Positions 1 through 8,005 of a DNA stretch of 47,628 nt are shown here, piece by piece; the first letter of the stretch is position 1, and every line of letters begins with the position of its first letter. The stretch is from Hyphomicrobium sp. 12-62-95 (GTDB lineage: Bacteria > Pseudomonadota > Alphaproteobacteria > Rhizobiales > Hyphomicrobiaceae). Where the stretch lies: NCBI GenBank assembly GCA_002279935.1, contig NCCZ01000026.1:1-47628 (forward strand). Reading direction: 5' to 3'. The translations under genes were made by a program, and so were the position numbers. A model generated the notes under the pieces. That model searched no databases, was not told the origin of the DNA, and saw only the letters and a list, made by a program, of their open reading frames with translations.

Positions 1-99
1 CGTCAGAGCCGCCGTCAGCGTCGTCTTGCCGTGGTCAACGTGGCCAATCGTGCCTACGTTGCAATGCGGCTTGTTACGTTCGAATTTTGCCTTCGCCAT
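1..99 (-). CDS. tuf: Elongation factor Tu, N-terminal 33 codons (runs off the window)
   Basis: EF-Tu is the GTPase that delivers aminoacyl-tRNA to the ribosome. The minus strand from ATG at 99 reads MAKAKFERNKPHCNVGTIGH followed by the P-loop VDHGKTTLTAAL, which is diagnostic of EF-Tu. The rest of the gene lies beyond the left edge. A tRNA-Gly(TCC) lies upstream on the same strand, an arrangement like the glyT-tufB neighbourhood of enterobacteria. Certain identification; partial only because of the window border. Confidence 0.97.
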   Translation of the reverse strand, partial: MAKAKFERNKPHCNVGTIGHVDHGKTTLTAALT

Positions 100-374
100 A
101 CGCGTTCGTCCTCGGTTCCTGGTTCAGGGGCACAAGGACCCGCATCCATAAGGCGCGGTGCCCGTGTTCGGGGGTGTGTCTAGTGGCTTCAAATGGCGAG
201 TTCAAGCCCTAAGAGGCGGCGCCAACCCCTCTACGCCGATCAGAAAAATAACACCAGAACGACCGATTTATCAGACATCGCACGGGCGGGTCCTCTCGCT
301 CCCGGCCGTCTCGGCTGACGGCACGCGGCGGATTGATCGCGCGTTGCCATCTGATGGGGGCGGTCGGCTAAGAT

Positions 375-448
375 TGGAGCGGACGATGGGAATCGAACCC
401 ACGTATGCAGCTTGGAAGGCTGCCGTTCTACCATTGAACTACGTCCGC
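375..448 (-). tRNA. tRNA-Gly(TCC)
   Basis: Read on the minus strand, this is a 74-nt cloverleaf starting GCGGACG and ending CGTCCGC followed by an encoded TCCA, so the CCA end is in the DNA. The anticodon stem-loop GCAGCCTTCCAAGCTGC gives anticodon TCC (glycine), and the T-loop GGTTCGATTCC is canonical. It sits about 275 bases upstream of tuf on the same strand and could be co-transcribed with it. I see no gene between the two. Confidence 0.95.
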
Positions 449-578
449 AGGGCCGGGCTTGGCCGGACTGCCGCTTGATAGCTGCTTCCGGTGGCTCTGT
501 GAAGGCCGCGCGGGTGACGTGCGAAGCGGTTAGGGTCTAATGTGCGCCCATCGCGAGTCCCCCAAACAGGTGACAGAC

Positions 579-1103
579 ATGAAACTTGTATCAGCGACGC
601 AGCATGCGGATTTGCGGTTCGGCGCCGGTGCATTCTCGCTGGGTCATGTTCTGGTGGCGGAGACAGGGGCTGGTATCGCGGCGGTTCTGATCGGAGCGGA
701 TACGGCGGAGTTGCTGGCCGATCTGACTGCGCGATTTCCGGGCGCGCGGATCGAACCCGGCGCGGTGGGGCTTGATGCTGTGCTCACCGTCATCGAAAGC
801 CCAGCGCGGGGCTTCGCCGGACCGCTGGCGGTGCGCGGGACCGACTTTCAGCAGCGGGTTTGGACAGCGCTGACAGCGATCCCGGCCGGGGAGACACGCT
901 CATACACTGAGGTTGCCCAGGCCATTGGTGCTCCGGCCGCCGTGCGGGCTGTGGCGGGCGCTTGCGCGGCCAATCCGATCGCCGTGCTGATCCCGTGCCA
1001 TCGCGTTTTGCGCGGGGATGGTTCGCTTGCGGGATATCGCTGGGGCGTTGAGCGCAAGCGCGCGTTGCTCGCGCGGGAGCGCGCCTTGGCTCTTGCCGCT
1101 TAG
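579..1103 (+). CDS. ogt: Methylated-DNA--protein-cysteine S-methyltransferase (Ada C-terminal/Ogt type)
   Basis: This suicide enzyme transfers methyl groups from O6-methylguanine in DNA to its own cysteine. The 174-residue protein has an N-terminal ribonuclease-H-like domain (about 15-80) and the DNA-binding/active-site domain (about 85-170). The latter carries the PCHR motif with acceptor Cys140 and the following RGDGSLAGYRWG segment, which matches the C-terminal half of Ada; no Ada N-terminal Cys4-zinc/AraC domain is present. An upstream in-frame start at 540 exists, but ATG 579 fits the family length and has AGGTGA a few bases ahead. It converges with the DUF447 gene and overlaps its end by 4 bp. 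Repair of alkylation damage suits a cell that handles formaldehyde and C1 units, but that link is inference. Confidence 0.93.
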   Translation: MKLVSATQHADLRFGAGAFSLGHVLVAETGAGIAAVLIGADTAELLADLTARFPGARIEPGAVGLDAVLTVIESPARGFAGPLAVRGTDFQQRVWTALTAIPAGETRSYTEVAQAIGAPAAVRAVAGACAANPIAVLIPCHRVLRGDGSLAGYRWGVERKRALLARERALALAA

Positions 1104-1687
1104 TTCTTTTTTGTCGCTTTGTCGTCACCCCGGCGCCAGCCGTCAATGCGCTCCATGAGCCAGTTCCAGGCTTCGTGCTCGCGATCGCCGGCCGTTTTAT
1201 CGATGGCGATCTGGAGGTATTTCAATTCGGCTTCGACTTTTTCGGGCGGGAGCATGCCGAGGCGCGTCGAGAGGACGGCCAGTTCAAGCACGGCGGATTG
1301 CGCACGATTGAAGCCGGGCCAGGGGCGATGCGAGCCGGAATGCACGATCTGACAGTGGAATTTCGGCCGCTGTTCGTGATCGGTCAGGCGGTCGACCTTC
1401 AATTCCCAATGGGAGACGGCGCTTTCGAGGCGAACGCCGTTGACAGTGTCGGCAGGCACGAGCGGCCAGTTGCGGCGGCCGGTGATGCAGCCGGCGAAGA
1501 CGCGGACGTCATCGACGTGACTGGCGACCGCGAACGGGTTTGTCATTAGGTTGTCGAGCGTGCGCGAGGGCCGGAACGGGGCAACGATCCAACCCGTTCC
1601 CTCGTCGTCGATGAGCCCCAGGGGCGCGATGTGCGCTTCACCCTTTGCGTTCAGGGTCGTCAGTATCGTCTCGACGATCCTCGGCAT
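1100..1687 (-). CDS. DUF447-family protein of the H4MPT-linked C1 pathway
   Basis: This 195-residue protein begins MPRIVETILTTLN, then APLGLIDDEG and APFRPSRTLDNL, the pattern of the DUF447 family. That family is shared by methanogenic archaea and bacteria with H4MPT-linked C1 transfer and has a split-barrel, flavin-reductase-like N-terminal half. Its exact reaction is not established; a role in H4MPT or methanofuran synthesis is inferred from co-occurrence. It is the last gene of the minus-strand run and overlaps the 3' end of the DHPS-like gene by 50 bp, so translational coupling is likely. No signal peptide: cytoplasmic. Confidence 0.85.
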   Translation of the reverse strand: MPRIVETILTTLNAKGEAHIAPLGLIDDEGTGWIVAPFRPSRTLDNLMTNPFAVASHVDDVRVFAGCITGRRNWPLVPADTVNGVRLESAVSHWELKVDRLTDHEQRPKFHCQIVHSGSHRPWPGFNRAQSAVLELAVLSTRLGMLPPEKVEAELKYLQIAIDKTAGDREHEAWNWLMERIDGWRRGDDKATKKN

Positions 1688-3107
1688 CGCGCCTCTCCTT
1701 TTGTGCTTTGCGCTTGGCTTCGCGGGCGGCCGTGACGGTGGACGCTTCCGGCGCGTGGCGGATCAGGTCTTCGCTCTTCTCGTCGGCGGCGATGCCCCAT
1801 TTGAGCGGGTTGTCTTGTGCGTAGCGTTTGCCCAGCGCGCGGGCGATCTCGGCTTTGGCGAGTTCGTAGCCCAGATAAAACGCGTGGCTGCCGTCGGCTT
1901 CGACGCCGAGTTTAGGAAAGAGGTCGAAGGGGTCGGTGGCAACGTGGTGGCCGTCGCGGTTGTAGATGTGGATGCCGTCTTCAGCTGCTTCAATGCGGAA
2001 ATTGTTGTCGCGGACTTCGGTGGCCCACTTGGCGATGTCGTCGGGTTTGGCGGGATAGGGCACGAGGTCGTGCAGCGAGAGGAGCCCGCAGCCGAGGCCT
2101 TTGGGGAGGCTCTGATCTTCTCTAGCGCGGAACATGAGGCGGCGGGCGGCATCGTGCTCTTCGATGGTGCGGCGGGTGTGGAGCGAGACCTGGACGATGA
2201 GCACGTTTTGAATGCGCAGTTCCGACGCGATGCCGAGCAGGGTCGCGGTGAGGCCCTGGCTGTCGACGTCGGTTAATTCGGTAAGATTGCCGGTGCCCAT
2301 GAGAATTTCGACGTCGGGGCGCTGGCGGCGCAGTTCGGCGTAGCGCTCAATCGACGTGGTGAAGCCGAAGTGGATGGGATCGAGGATCGGGTCGGCGATG
2401 TGGGGGATGCCCATTGCCGTCGCCTTGTCGATGGCACGCAGGAGAGAGGCCAGATCGCCGTGCGGTTTTGGCACGAGGATGGGCACGCATTTGGTGCCGG
2501 CGATCGCGTCGAGAGAGTGCTCATCGAGGGAGAGAACATAATCGGCCCCGGCTTTGGCCGCGCGGGCGAGTTCGGAGACATCGCCGCTATCGACGGAGAC
2601 CTTGAGGCCGCGGGCTTTGAGCGTCGTGACGATCTCTTCCAACTGCGGGAAAGGCACATCGGGCTGGCAGCCGATGTCGATGACGTCGGCGCCTTTTTCC
2701 GCGTAGCTGAGCGCGCGGGCAACGATCTCGTCGATGGGCAAGCCCGGTGCATCGATGATTTCGGCGAAGATGCGCAGGTCGTGTTTGGACAAGTCGGGCG
2801 GGTTACCGCCCTTGCCGAGATAGGCTGGCAGATCGATCAACTCGTCGGGGCCGCGCACGAAGGGGACGCCGTAATGCTCTTTCAGTACGTCGAGATCCAT
2901 CCGGACGCGGCCGGGAAGGATCACGCGGTCGGCTTCGATCGGGCCCTTCAGACGGTTGCGAATGATCGCGTCCGTCATCAGAGCGGCGACCTTGATGCCG
3001 ATATTGCGGACATGCCAACTGCCCTCCTCAAGATCGATCCCCTTGATCGTCTCGATTAGGCGGGGCTCGGCCAGATGGCCGGTCAGGAAGAGGAGCCGTT
3101 CAGCCAT
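1638..3107 (-). CDS. Dihydropteroate synthase-like protein of H4MPT biosynthesis (DUF6513 + DHPS domain)
   Basis: The 489-residue protein has an N-terminal domain (about 1-120, MAERLLFLTGHLAEPRLI) typical of the archaeal/methylotroph version, then a pterin-binding TIM-barrel (about 125-370) with GADVIDIGCQPD, SVDSGD and ADPILDPIHFGF. The barrel resembles folate DHPS, but the family occurs only with H4MPT, where the arene is the H4MPT aminobenzoate derivative rather than plain p-aminobenzoate. The C-terminal tail is highly charged (Arg/Asp/Glu). The start at 3107 overlaps the flavoprotein gene by 25 bp. Predicted to join the pterin and arene halves of H4MPT; the family assignment is firm, the exact step is inferred. 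Confidence 0.88.
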   Translation of the reverse strand: MAERLLFLTGHLAEPRLIETIKGIDLEEGSWHVRNIGIKVAALMTDAIIRNRLKGPIEADRVILPGRVRMDLDVLKEHYGVPFVRGPDELIDLPAYLGKGGNPPDLSKHDLRIFAEIIDAPGLPIDEIVARALSYAEKGADVIDIGCQPDVPFPQLEEIVTTLKARGLKVSVDSGDVSELARAAKAGADYVLSLDEHSLDAIAGTKCVPILVPKPHGDLASLLRAIDKATAMGIPHIADPILDPIHFGFTTSIERYAELRRQRPDVEILMGTGNLTELTDVDSQGLTATLLGIASELRIQNVLIVQVSLHTRRTIEEHDAARRLMFRAREDQSLPKGLGCGLLSLHDLVPYPAKPDDIAKWATEVRDNNFRIEAAEDGIHIYNRDGHHVATDPFDLFPKLGVEADGSHAFYLGYELAKAEIARALGKRYAQDNPLKWGIAADEKSEDLIRHAPEASTVTAAREAKRKAQKERRDAEDRRDDTDDPERKG

Positions 3108-3640
3108 TTCTGCCGCGCATCGATTGCCTGTTCGAAGTCTTGGATCGTTTCGACCACGGTCGTGTCTTCGAACGATTTGAGCTTCTCTGTGTTTTCCAGA
3201 TCGATGCGGCGCGGATAGACCTTGACCATCCCCTTGGGGGCTTCGGTGTCCATCTCAGGGGCCGTATCACAGGCGAAGACGATCGCTGGCACCCGGCACT
3301 TGCCGGCCTGCGCGAAGACGTTGGTCGCGAGGTTGTCGGAGATGCCATAGACGCACTTGGCAACCGTGTTCGAGGTCGCGGGGCCGAGGATCAGCGTGTG
3401 GTAGACGCCATAGTAGAAGTTGCCGACCGGGGCGGCGCTGGCGGTGCGATCCTTATAGATGCGCGAACCTTCGGCGAGCACGAGATCCTGCTTGTACATG
3501 TTCAGGACTTCTTCGGCCGCGCTCGAGAGGAAGAGATCGAGATCGGGGACACGCTTGATGATCGCGAGCGTCTCCTTGACGAAGTGTCCGGAGCCGGTCA
3601 GCGCCCATCCCCAGCGAGGTGTTTTTACGTCTTTGCTCAT
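3083..3640 (-). CDS. AfpA/DmrB-like flavoprotein (putative dihydromethanopterin reductase)
   Basis: A 185-residue Rossmann-like flavoprotein of the archaeoflavoprotein/DmrB group. Visible hallmarks are WGWALTGSGHF near residue 10 (phosphate-binding loop), the central LGPATSNTVAKCVYGISDNL segment and FACDTAPE. Relatives bind FMN and in methanogens reduce dihydromethanopterin to H4MPT; bacterial methylotrophs carry a homologue beside the other H4MPT genes. It lies 55 bp downstream of mfnE and overlaps the DHPS-like gene by 25 bp, consistent with the last reductive step of cofactor assembly. No export signal. The family is clear; the reaction in this organism is inferred. Confidence 0.87.
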   Translation of the reverse strand: MSKDVKTPRWGWALTGSGHFVKETLAIIKRVPDLDLFLSSAAEEVLNMYKQDLVLAEGSRIYKDRTASAAPVGNFYYGVYHTLILGPATSNTVAKCVYGISDNLATNVFAQAGKCRVPAIVFACDTAPEMDTEAPKGMVKVYPRRIDLENTEKLKSFEDTTVVETIQDFEQAIDARQKWLNGSSS

Positions 3641-3695
3641 GGCGAGGGCCCTAACACGGGGGTTGTCTGGCGTCGATGGGTGGGTGGTGAAAAAG

Positions 3696-4298
3696 TCAAT
3701 TGGGCTCGTTGGATGGCTGAACGAGGCGGGTTAGCCGGGCGTCGTCGCCGTCGCCGATCACCGACCATGTGAGACCGGCGCGTTCCACGTAGGTTTGAAA
3801 TAGCGGATCGACGATAGCTGCCTGGGCAAGGCTCTCTAGGGATGCCTGAGGATAGATTGCGCAGGTTTTGACGAGGGCGACATCCTTGGCGCCGGTCTCA
3901 GCGGCGAGCCAGGCGGCGAGGCTGTCGGAGGTCATGTCCCAGGATTTGGGGATGGTCTCGTCGGCGCCGGCCATGGTGGACGGGAGCCAGACAGGAACGA
4001 GGCCGTTGACGCCGGCAAGCCCAAATTCCTCTTTCGTGGCGGCGGGGGCGAAGTGGGGCGAGCGCGTGCAGATGACGTTGGCCATCTGATGCATGGCGAA
4101 GAGTGCGAGGCGATGGGCGGAGGCGTCGTCGAAGCCGGTTTGGGCTTGGGACTGGCGGATTTGATCGGCGAACTTGCCGCCGCCGGGGACGACGATCACC
4201 GGGCGTTTGCGTTTCGCGACGATATCCAAAACGGCCGTCAGGCGGCCGCTTTCCAGCAGGCTGCCGCCGAGTTTCAGGATGAGAAGGCCGTGGGCCAT
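3696..4298 (-). CDS. mfnE: Amino-acid-kinase-fold protein, probable [5-(aminomethyl)furan-3-yl]methyl phosphate kinase
   Basis: This 200-residue kinase starts with LILKLGGSLLESG and VIVVPGGGKFAD, the nucleotide-binding signatures of the amino acid kinase family. The protein is shorter than uridylate or glutamate kinases, and MDMTSDSL-like context (WDMTSDSLAAWLA, about 120-133) is shared with the MfnE group, which phosphorylates the furan precursor of methanofuran. The neighbour mfnB makes that precursor, which supports the call. Its ATG shares one base with the stop of the FolB-like gene (TAATG), so the two are translationally coupled. Confidence 0.8.
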   Translation of the reverse strand: MAHGLLILKLGGSLLESGRLTAVLDIVAKRKRPVIVVPGGGKFADQIRQSQAQTGFDDASAHRLALFAMHQMANVICTRSPHFAPAATKEEFGLAGVNGLVPVWLPSTMAGADETIPKSWDMTSDSLAAWLAAETGAKDVALVKTCAIYPQASLESLAQAAIVDPLFQTYVERAGLTWSVIGDGDDARLTRLVQPSNEPN

Positions 4299-4705
4299 TA
4301 GGTGCGGGCGCGAGAGATTTCGACGCCGCGAATCGGTCCGCGTTCCAGCTTTTCGACGAGAACGCGGACGCCGCCGATACGGTGGTCGCGCAGCAGCATG
4401 GCGGCCAATTCTTCGGCGAGCGTTTCGACGAGATTGATGTGGCCGCGGCCGATCAGGTGGTCGATCGCGTCGATGATGTCGGTGTAGGAGGGGACTTCCA
4501 CCATTTCATCGACGGTGGACACAACGCCGGGGGCGAGGAACGCATCGACCGTCAGGCGGATCTGCTGGGTGACGCCTTTTTCCTCGGCGTAGATGCCGAT
4601 GTTGGCATCTTTCACGTAGTCTTTGACGAAGATTTTGTCGTCGGTGTGGGCGACCGCTGCGGGTGCGGCGTGCATCGTGGCGGCGCCTTTGCGGCGGTCA
4701 GTCAT
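4298..4705 (-). CDS. FolB-like dihydroneopterin aldolase family protein
   Basis: The 135-residue protein carries the FolB core: DKIFVKDYVKDANIGIYAEE, then QQIRLTVDAFL, TDIIDAIDHLI and NLVETLAEELAAMLL. FolB cleaves dihydroneopterin to hydroxymethyl-dihydropterin, a step needed for both folate and H4MPT pterins. ATG 4705 was chosen because it overlaps the mfnB stop as ATGA; an open frame extends further upstream but encodes only Arg/Pro-rich shadow sequence. The placement inside the MFR/H4MPT run suggests it feeds the H4MPT pterin, possibly as a second FolB besides a folate one elsewhere (inference). Confidence 0.88.
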   Translation of the reverse strand: MTDRRKGAATMHAAPAAVAHTDDKIFVKDYVKDANIGIYAEEKGVTQQIRLTVDAFLAPGVVSTVDEMVEVPSYTDIIDAIDHLIGRGHINLVETLAEELAAMLLRDHRIGGVRVLVEKLERGPIRGVEISRART

Positions 4706-5460
4706 GGTGTGGCCTCGAGGATGGCGTGGCGGGCCGATGGGCGGCGCGCGAGGGCGGTGAGTTCGCGTGCTACGGCGCGCACGGCGTCTTCTTCTAGCGA
4801 GCCTTCGCGGACCGATCCAGCGCACAACGCGCCGCGGAAGCCCATGACATCCGGGGTCAATGCCGCGATGACGGGGATGTGCTGCAGCCGGAGCGCTCCG
4901 GCGAGGCCAACGAAGAGGCCCGCTGAGCGGGCGGCAGAGACGAAGCGGGCGATGTCCTGATGGGCCATAACGTCCGGGAGGGACCGGCCATCCTTGGTTG
5001 CGGTATCGAGCATCACGCCTGCGAAGCCGGCGGCGGCCATGGCGGGGATAAGGTTAAAGTCGGGGGTGCGGTCGGCGAGCAGTAGCCCGACGAGGCGGGC
5101 GTGGCCGAGCGTCAGGTTGCCGAGGGCTGCGATGCTCGATTGCGCGTTACCGCCAGAGAAGAAGCCGATTTTGACGAGATCGACGCCGGTGGCGGCCATG
5201 GCGGTGGCGGCGGGACACAGGATTTCGGGTTCAGGGATCAGATCGCCGATGGTGGCGCTGACGGGAACCTTACCGGCGACGGCGTTTACGATGGCGCGCA
5301 CAGTGTCGTGCGGTAGCGCGCCTAATGCGCCTGCCGCGGGGTTTTTGCCATCGATGATCTCGGCGCCCGCCGCCATAGCGGTTCGTGCTTCGGCCACGCT
5401 CGTTACGCTGGCCAGGAAGCGCGGGCGACCGGAGGTGCCGGCCGGCATCGTCGTTATCAA
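4702..5460 (-). CDS. mfnB: (5-Formylfuran-3-yl)methyl phosphate synthase (MfnB, DUF556)
   Basis: MfnB condenses two glyceraldehyde-3-phosphates into the furan ring of methanofuran by Schiff-base chemistry in a TIM barrel. The 252-residue protein has FLASVTSVAEA at the start and AEIIDGKNPAAGALGA with Lys39, GVDLVKIGFFSGG with Lys97 and VMLDTATKDGRSLPD with Lys156, which line up with the catalytic lysines of the family. One oddity: the usual hydrophobic residue before the first Lys is Gly (IIDGK). It is the first cofactor gene after the ABC importer (40-bp gap) and overlaps the FolB-like gene by 4 bp. Confidence 0.92.
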   Translation of the reverse strand: MITTMPAGTSGRPRFLASVTSVAEARTAMAAGAEIIDGKNPAAGALGALPHDTVRAIVNAVAGKVPVSATIGDLIPEPEILCPAATAMAATGVDLVKIGFFSGGNAQSSIAALGNLTLGHARLVGLLLADRTPDFNLIPAMAAAGFAGVMLDTATKDGRSLPDVMAHQDIARFVSAARSAGLFVGLAGALRLQHIPVIAALTPDVMGFRGALCAGSVREGSLEEDAVRAVARELTALARRPSARHAILEATP

Positions 5461-5500
5461 CCTTGTGTCGGTTTCAACCTTGTGTGACGCCCGTGGTGTG

Positions 5501-6247
5501 TCACGTCTCGGGCGTGCTGTCGAAGATGCGCTTGAGTTCGGCTTGCACTTTATCGCGTTGGGTGCGGTCGGACGGGCTCAAGCGGACGCCTTCGTCGCCT
5601 TTAATACTCGCAGAGCCGGCGGCAAGGCGCAAGATTCGGGTGCCGAGCATGACGGCTTCGGTGCGATCGTGGGTGACGAACATGACCGTGGTCGGACGGC
5701 TATTCCAAAGATCGACGAGAAGTTCGCGCAGGCCCTGAGCGGTCGGGTCGTCGAGGGAGACGAAGGGTTCGTCCATGAGCAGGATATCGGGCTCTTGAAT
5801 GAAGCCGCGGGCCAGCGCGGCGCGGCGCTGCATGCCCAGCGACGTGCGCTCGGGGTAGGCGTTTTTTGCTTCCGTGAGCCCGACGCGATCGATGATGGCG
5901 TCGACATTGTTCTGGCGGGGATCACCATCGGGAAGCGAGAGCATCAGGTTCTCGCGGATGGTGCGCCAGGGAAGGAGCCGTGGCGTCTGGAAGATGAAGG
6001 TCATGCGCGGGTTGGCAGCACCCAGATCGATGTCGCCCTCGTAGTCGGTGTCGAGGCCGGCGACGATGTTGAGCAACGTGGATTTGCCGCAACCGGACGG
6101 GCCTGTGAGGACGACGAATTCGCGCGGGCTGACCTCGAAGGACACGTCACGAAGCACAGTGTTTTCGTCGCGTCCGCCGATGGCGGGAAACGTCTTGCGC
6201 TTGACGCGGATGCGCACCGGATTGCCGCTTTCCATCAGCGCCGCCAT
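5501..6247 (-). CDS. ABC importer ATPase, SsuB/TauB type, with altered signature motif
   Basis: The 248-residue nucleotide-binding subunit shows Walker A GPSGCGKST (about 53-61), Q-loop FQTPRLLPW, Walker B ILLMDEPFVSLDD and switch His in FVTHDRTEA, all as in the nitrate/sulfonate/taurine importer ATPases. The ABC signature, normally LSGGMRQR, reads TSLGMQRR here, so one glycine is lost. The gene overlaps the permease gene by 13 bp and is 40 bp upstream of mfnB on the same strand. It powers uptake of the ligand bound by the protein at 7001-8005; that ligand is unknown. Confidence 0.93.
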   Translation of the reverse strand: MAALMESGNPVRIRVKRKTFPAIGGRDENTVLRDVSFEVSPREFVVLTGPSGCGKSTLLNIVAGLDTDYEGDIDLGAANPRMTFIFQTPRLLPWRTIRENLMLSLPDGDPRQNNVDAIIDRVGLTEAKNAYPERTSLGMQRRAALARGFIQEPDILLMDEPFVSLDDPTAQGLRELLVDLWNSRPTTVMFVTHDRTEAVMLGTRILRLAAGSASIKGDEGVRLSPSDRTQRDKVQAELKRIFDSTPET

Positions 6248-7017
6248 CTCATGACCCGCGCCTGGAGCGGCTGCAGGATGCCGAATTCAACGATCTGGAT
6301 GACGACGATGAAGGCCAGCGCATAGGCAAGGATGGTGGGAACATCATAGTTGCCGAAGGCGGCGTGGATCTGGTGGCCGACGCCGGTGGCGTGACCGCCG
6401 AGCGCCTCGACCACGAGCACGATTTTCCAGACGAGCGCCAGACCGGAGCGCGCGGCTGCGGCGGCAAACGGGGCGAGTTGCGGCAGTGTGACGTGGCGCA
6501 GCGTTTTCCAGGGGCCGAAGTTGTAGAGCTTGGCCATCTCGGACAAATCGCGGGAGAGCTGGCGGGCGCCCTCGCGCATTTGCACCGCCACGTTGGGGAT
6601 CTTGTTGATGGCGACCGCCATGATGGCAGTGAGTTCGGTGGTGCCGAGCCAGACGTACGACAACGCAATAATGACGAGGGCGGGCAAGTTGAGAAAGAGC
6701 ACAAGCCAGCTGTCGAAGAACTGATCGGCGCGCTTATAGGAGCCGATCGCGATGCCGATCATTGTGCCGATCAGCATGGCAAGAAAGAACGCGCAGGCGA
6801 CGCGGACAAGCGTGATCGACATGTTCGACCAGAGCGCGCCACTGGCGAATTCCTGGCCCAGCACCTCCAGCACCTTCATGGGGCCAGGGAGATGGCGGCT
6901 ATCGGACATCATCGCGGCCAGCGACCACAACGCAACCAGCGTCGTGAGCGAGGCCAACGTCCAGAGCAGACGTTCGGCGGTGGCGCCGGCGGGGGAGAGC
7001 TTACGCGCCGGGAGCAT
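6235..7017 (-). CDS. ABC importer permease, SsuC/TauC type
   Basis: This 260-residue inner-membrane protein has about six hydrophobic segments, for example LASLTTLVALWSLAA near the N-terminus and ILAYALAFIVVIQIVEF near the C-terminus. It also has the cytoplasmic EAA loop EMAKLYNFGPWKTLRHVTLP, which docks onto the ATPase. The family carries nitrate, taurine, sulfonates, thiamine pyrimidines and similar small molecules. It overlaps both neighbours (17 bp with the binding protein gene, 13 bp with the ATPase gene). The specificity cannot be read from the sequence. Confidence 0.93.
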   Translation of the reverse strand: MLPARKLSPAGATAERLLWTLASLTTLVALWSLAAMMSDSRHLPGPMKVLEVLGQEFASGALWSNMSITLVRVACAFFLAMLIGTMIGIAIGSYKRADQFFDSWLVLFLNLPALVIIALSYVWLGTTELTAIMAVAINKIPNVAVQMREGARQLSRDLSEMAKLYNFGPWKTLRHVTLPQLAPFAAAAARSGLALVWKIVLVVEALGGHATGVGHQIHAAFGNYDVPTILAYALAFIVVIQIVEFGILQPLQARVMRWRR

Positions 7018-8005
7018 GAAATGCCTTGGGATCGAAGCGGGTACCCTTACCGGCGAGTTCGGCGTCGCCGGCGGTGAGAAGGATGTCCATGATCTTTTCC
7101 GCCGACTTCATATCGGCTTCGCTCCAATAGTCGCGAATGCCGGCGCGATAGCCCGCCTTGAGGCCGGCGAATTCCTTATCGTCGGCGGCTTTCATTATGG
7201 GGCGCAAGCGTTCCCAAGGGGCGTCGCTCTTGGCCAAAAGCTCATTGGCTTCGCGGGCGGCGGCCAGTAGCCCGTCGATGGCGGGGAGAAGTTCGGCTTG
7301 TGCGCCTTCTTTCCAGATAAAGCCAACAAGGGCCGGCTGGGGATCAACACCCAGCGCCGTCATGACGTCCGACATCGAGATGAGGCGGCGAAAGCCTTGC
7401 GCCTCAAGGCGGGCGGTGAACGTCCAGAAGTTAAGGACCGCATCGAGGCGTCCGTCCTTCAGCTGTTCGGTGAGCAAAGGTGCGGCGCCGTACTGGGGTT
7501 TGGCGTAATCGGCGAGATCGGCGCCCAGTTCTTTTTGGGCATGGGCGCGCAACAGGAGCCAACTCTTATCGGTGGATGAGCCGGCCACGCCCAGCTTTTT
7601 GTCCTTCAAGTCGGCCAGCGTCTTGATAGGGCTATCGGCAGCGACAACGACGGCGCCCAGCGCACCGGAAAACGGAGCGAATTTCACCGCTTCGCCCATG
7701 GCCCGCTGGCGCAGAGCCCAGGGCCAATCCGTAACGACGACATCCGCGCTGCCGCCATAGAGGGCGACGGGGCTCGACTGGTTGGTGGCCGTTTCGACGA
7801 TTTCGAGGGCGAGGTTATATTTTTGGTCGAGCTTTTCGGCTTTGATGGTCTCCAAGAGCCAAGCCAGCGTGCCGAACTTGACGGAGGCGACGCGGAGTTT
7901 TCGGGCGTCTGCCAGTGCGACGCGCGATGCGAACAGACCGCCCATGCTGAGGGCTGCAAGGCCTGAGATGCCGGATGCAAGCAGGCTGCGGCGAGAAAGG
8001 CTCAT
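7001..8005 (-). CDS. Tat-exported ABC substrate-binding protein, NMT1/TauA-like
   Basis: The 334-residue periplasmic binding protein starts MSLSRRSLLASG, a twin-arginine signal ending near SRVALA (about residue 32), so it is likely folded before export. The mature part has the NMT1/THI5-like fold: LRVASVKFGTLAWLLETIKA, DVVVTDWPWALRQRA and LKDKKLGVAGSSTDKSW. Relatives bind sulfonates, nitrate or thiamine pyrimidine; the ligand here is unknown. The gene overlaps the DUF3280-like gene by 4 bp. Its position directly ahead of methanofuran genes makes a C1-cofactor precursor a possible ligand (inference). Confidence 0.9.
   Translation of the reverse strand: MSLSRRSLLASGISGLAALSMGGLFASRVALADARKLRVASVKFGTLAWLLETIKAEKLDQKYNLALEIVETATNQSSPVALYGGSADVVVTDWPWALRQRAMGEAVKFAPFSGALGAVVVAADSPIKTLADLKDKKLGVAGSSTDKSWLLLRAHAQKELGADLADYAKPQYGAAPLLTEQLKDGRLDAVLNFWTFTARLEAQGFRRLISMSDVMTALGVDPQPALVGFIWKEGAQAELLPAIDGLLAAAREANELLAKSDAPWERLRPIMKAADDKEFAGLKAGYRAGIRDYWSEADMKSAEKIMDILLTAGDAELAGKGTRFDPKAFHAPGA

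Noticed and set aside
158..478. 106-codon frame over the tRNA-Gly region
   Set aside because: It runs through the tRNA in antisense and has no homology or ribosome site.
4994..6325. 443-codon plus-strand frame over mfnB and the ABC ATPase gene
   Set aside because: No motif or ribosome site; both opposite genes are firmly identified.
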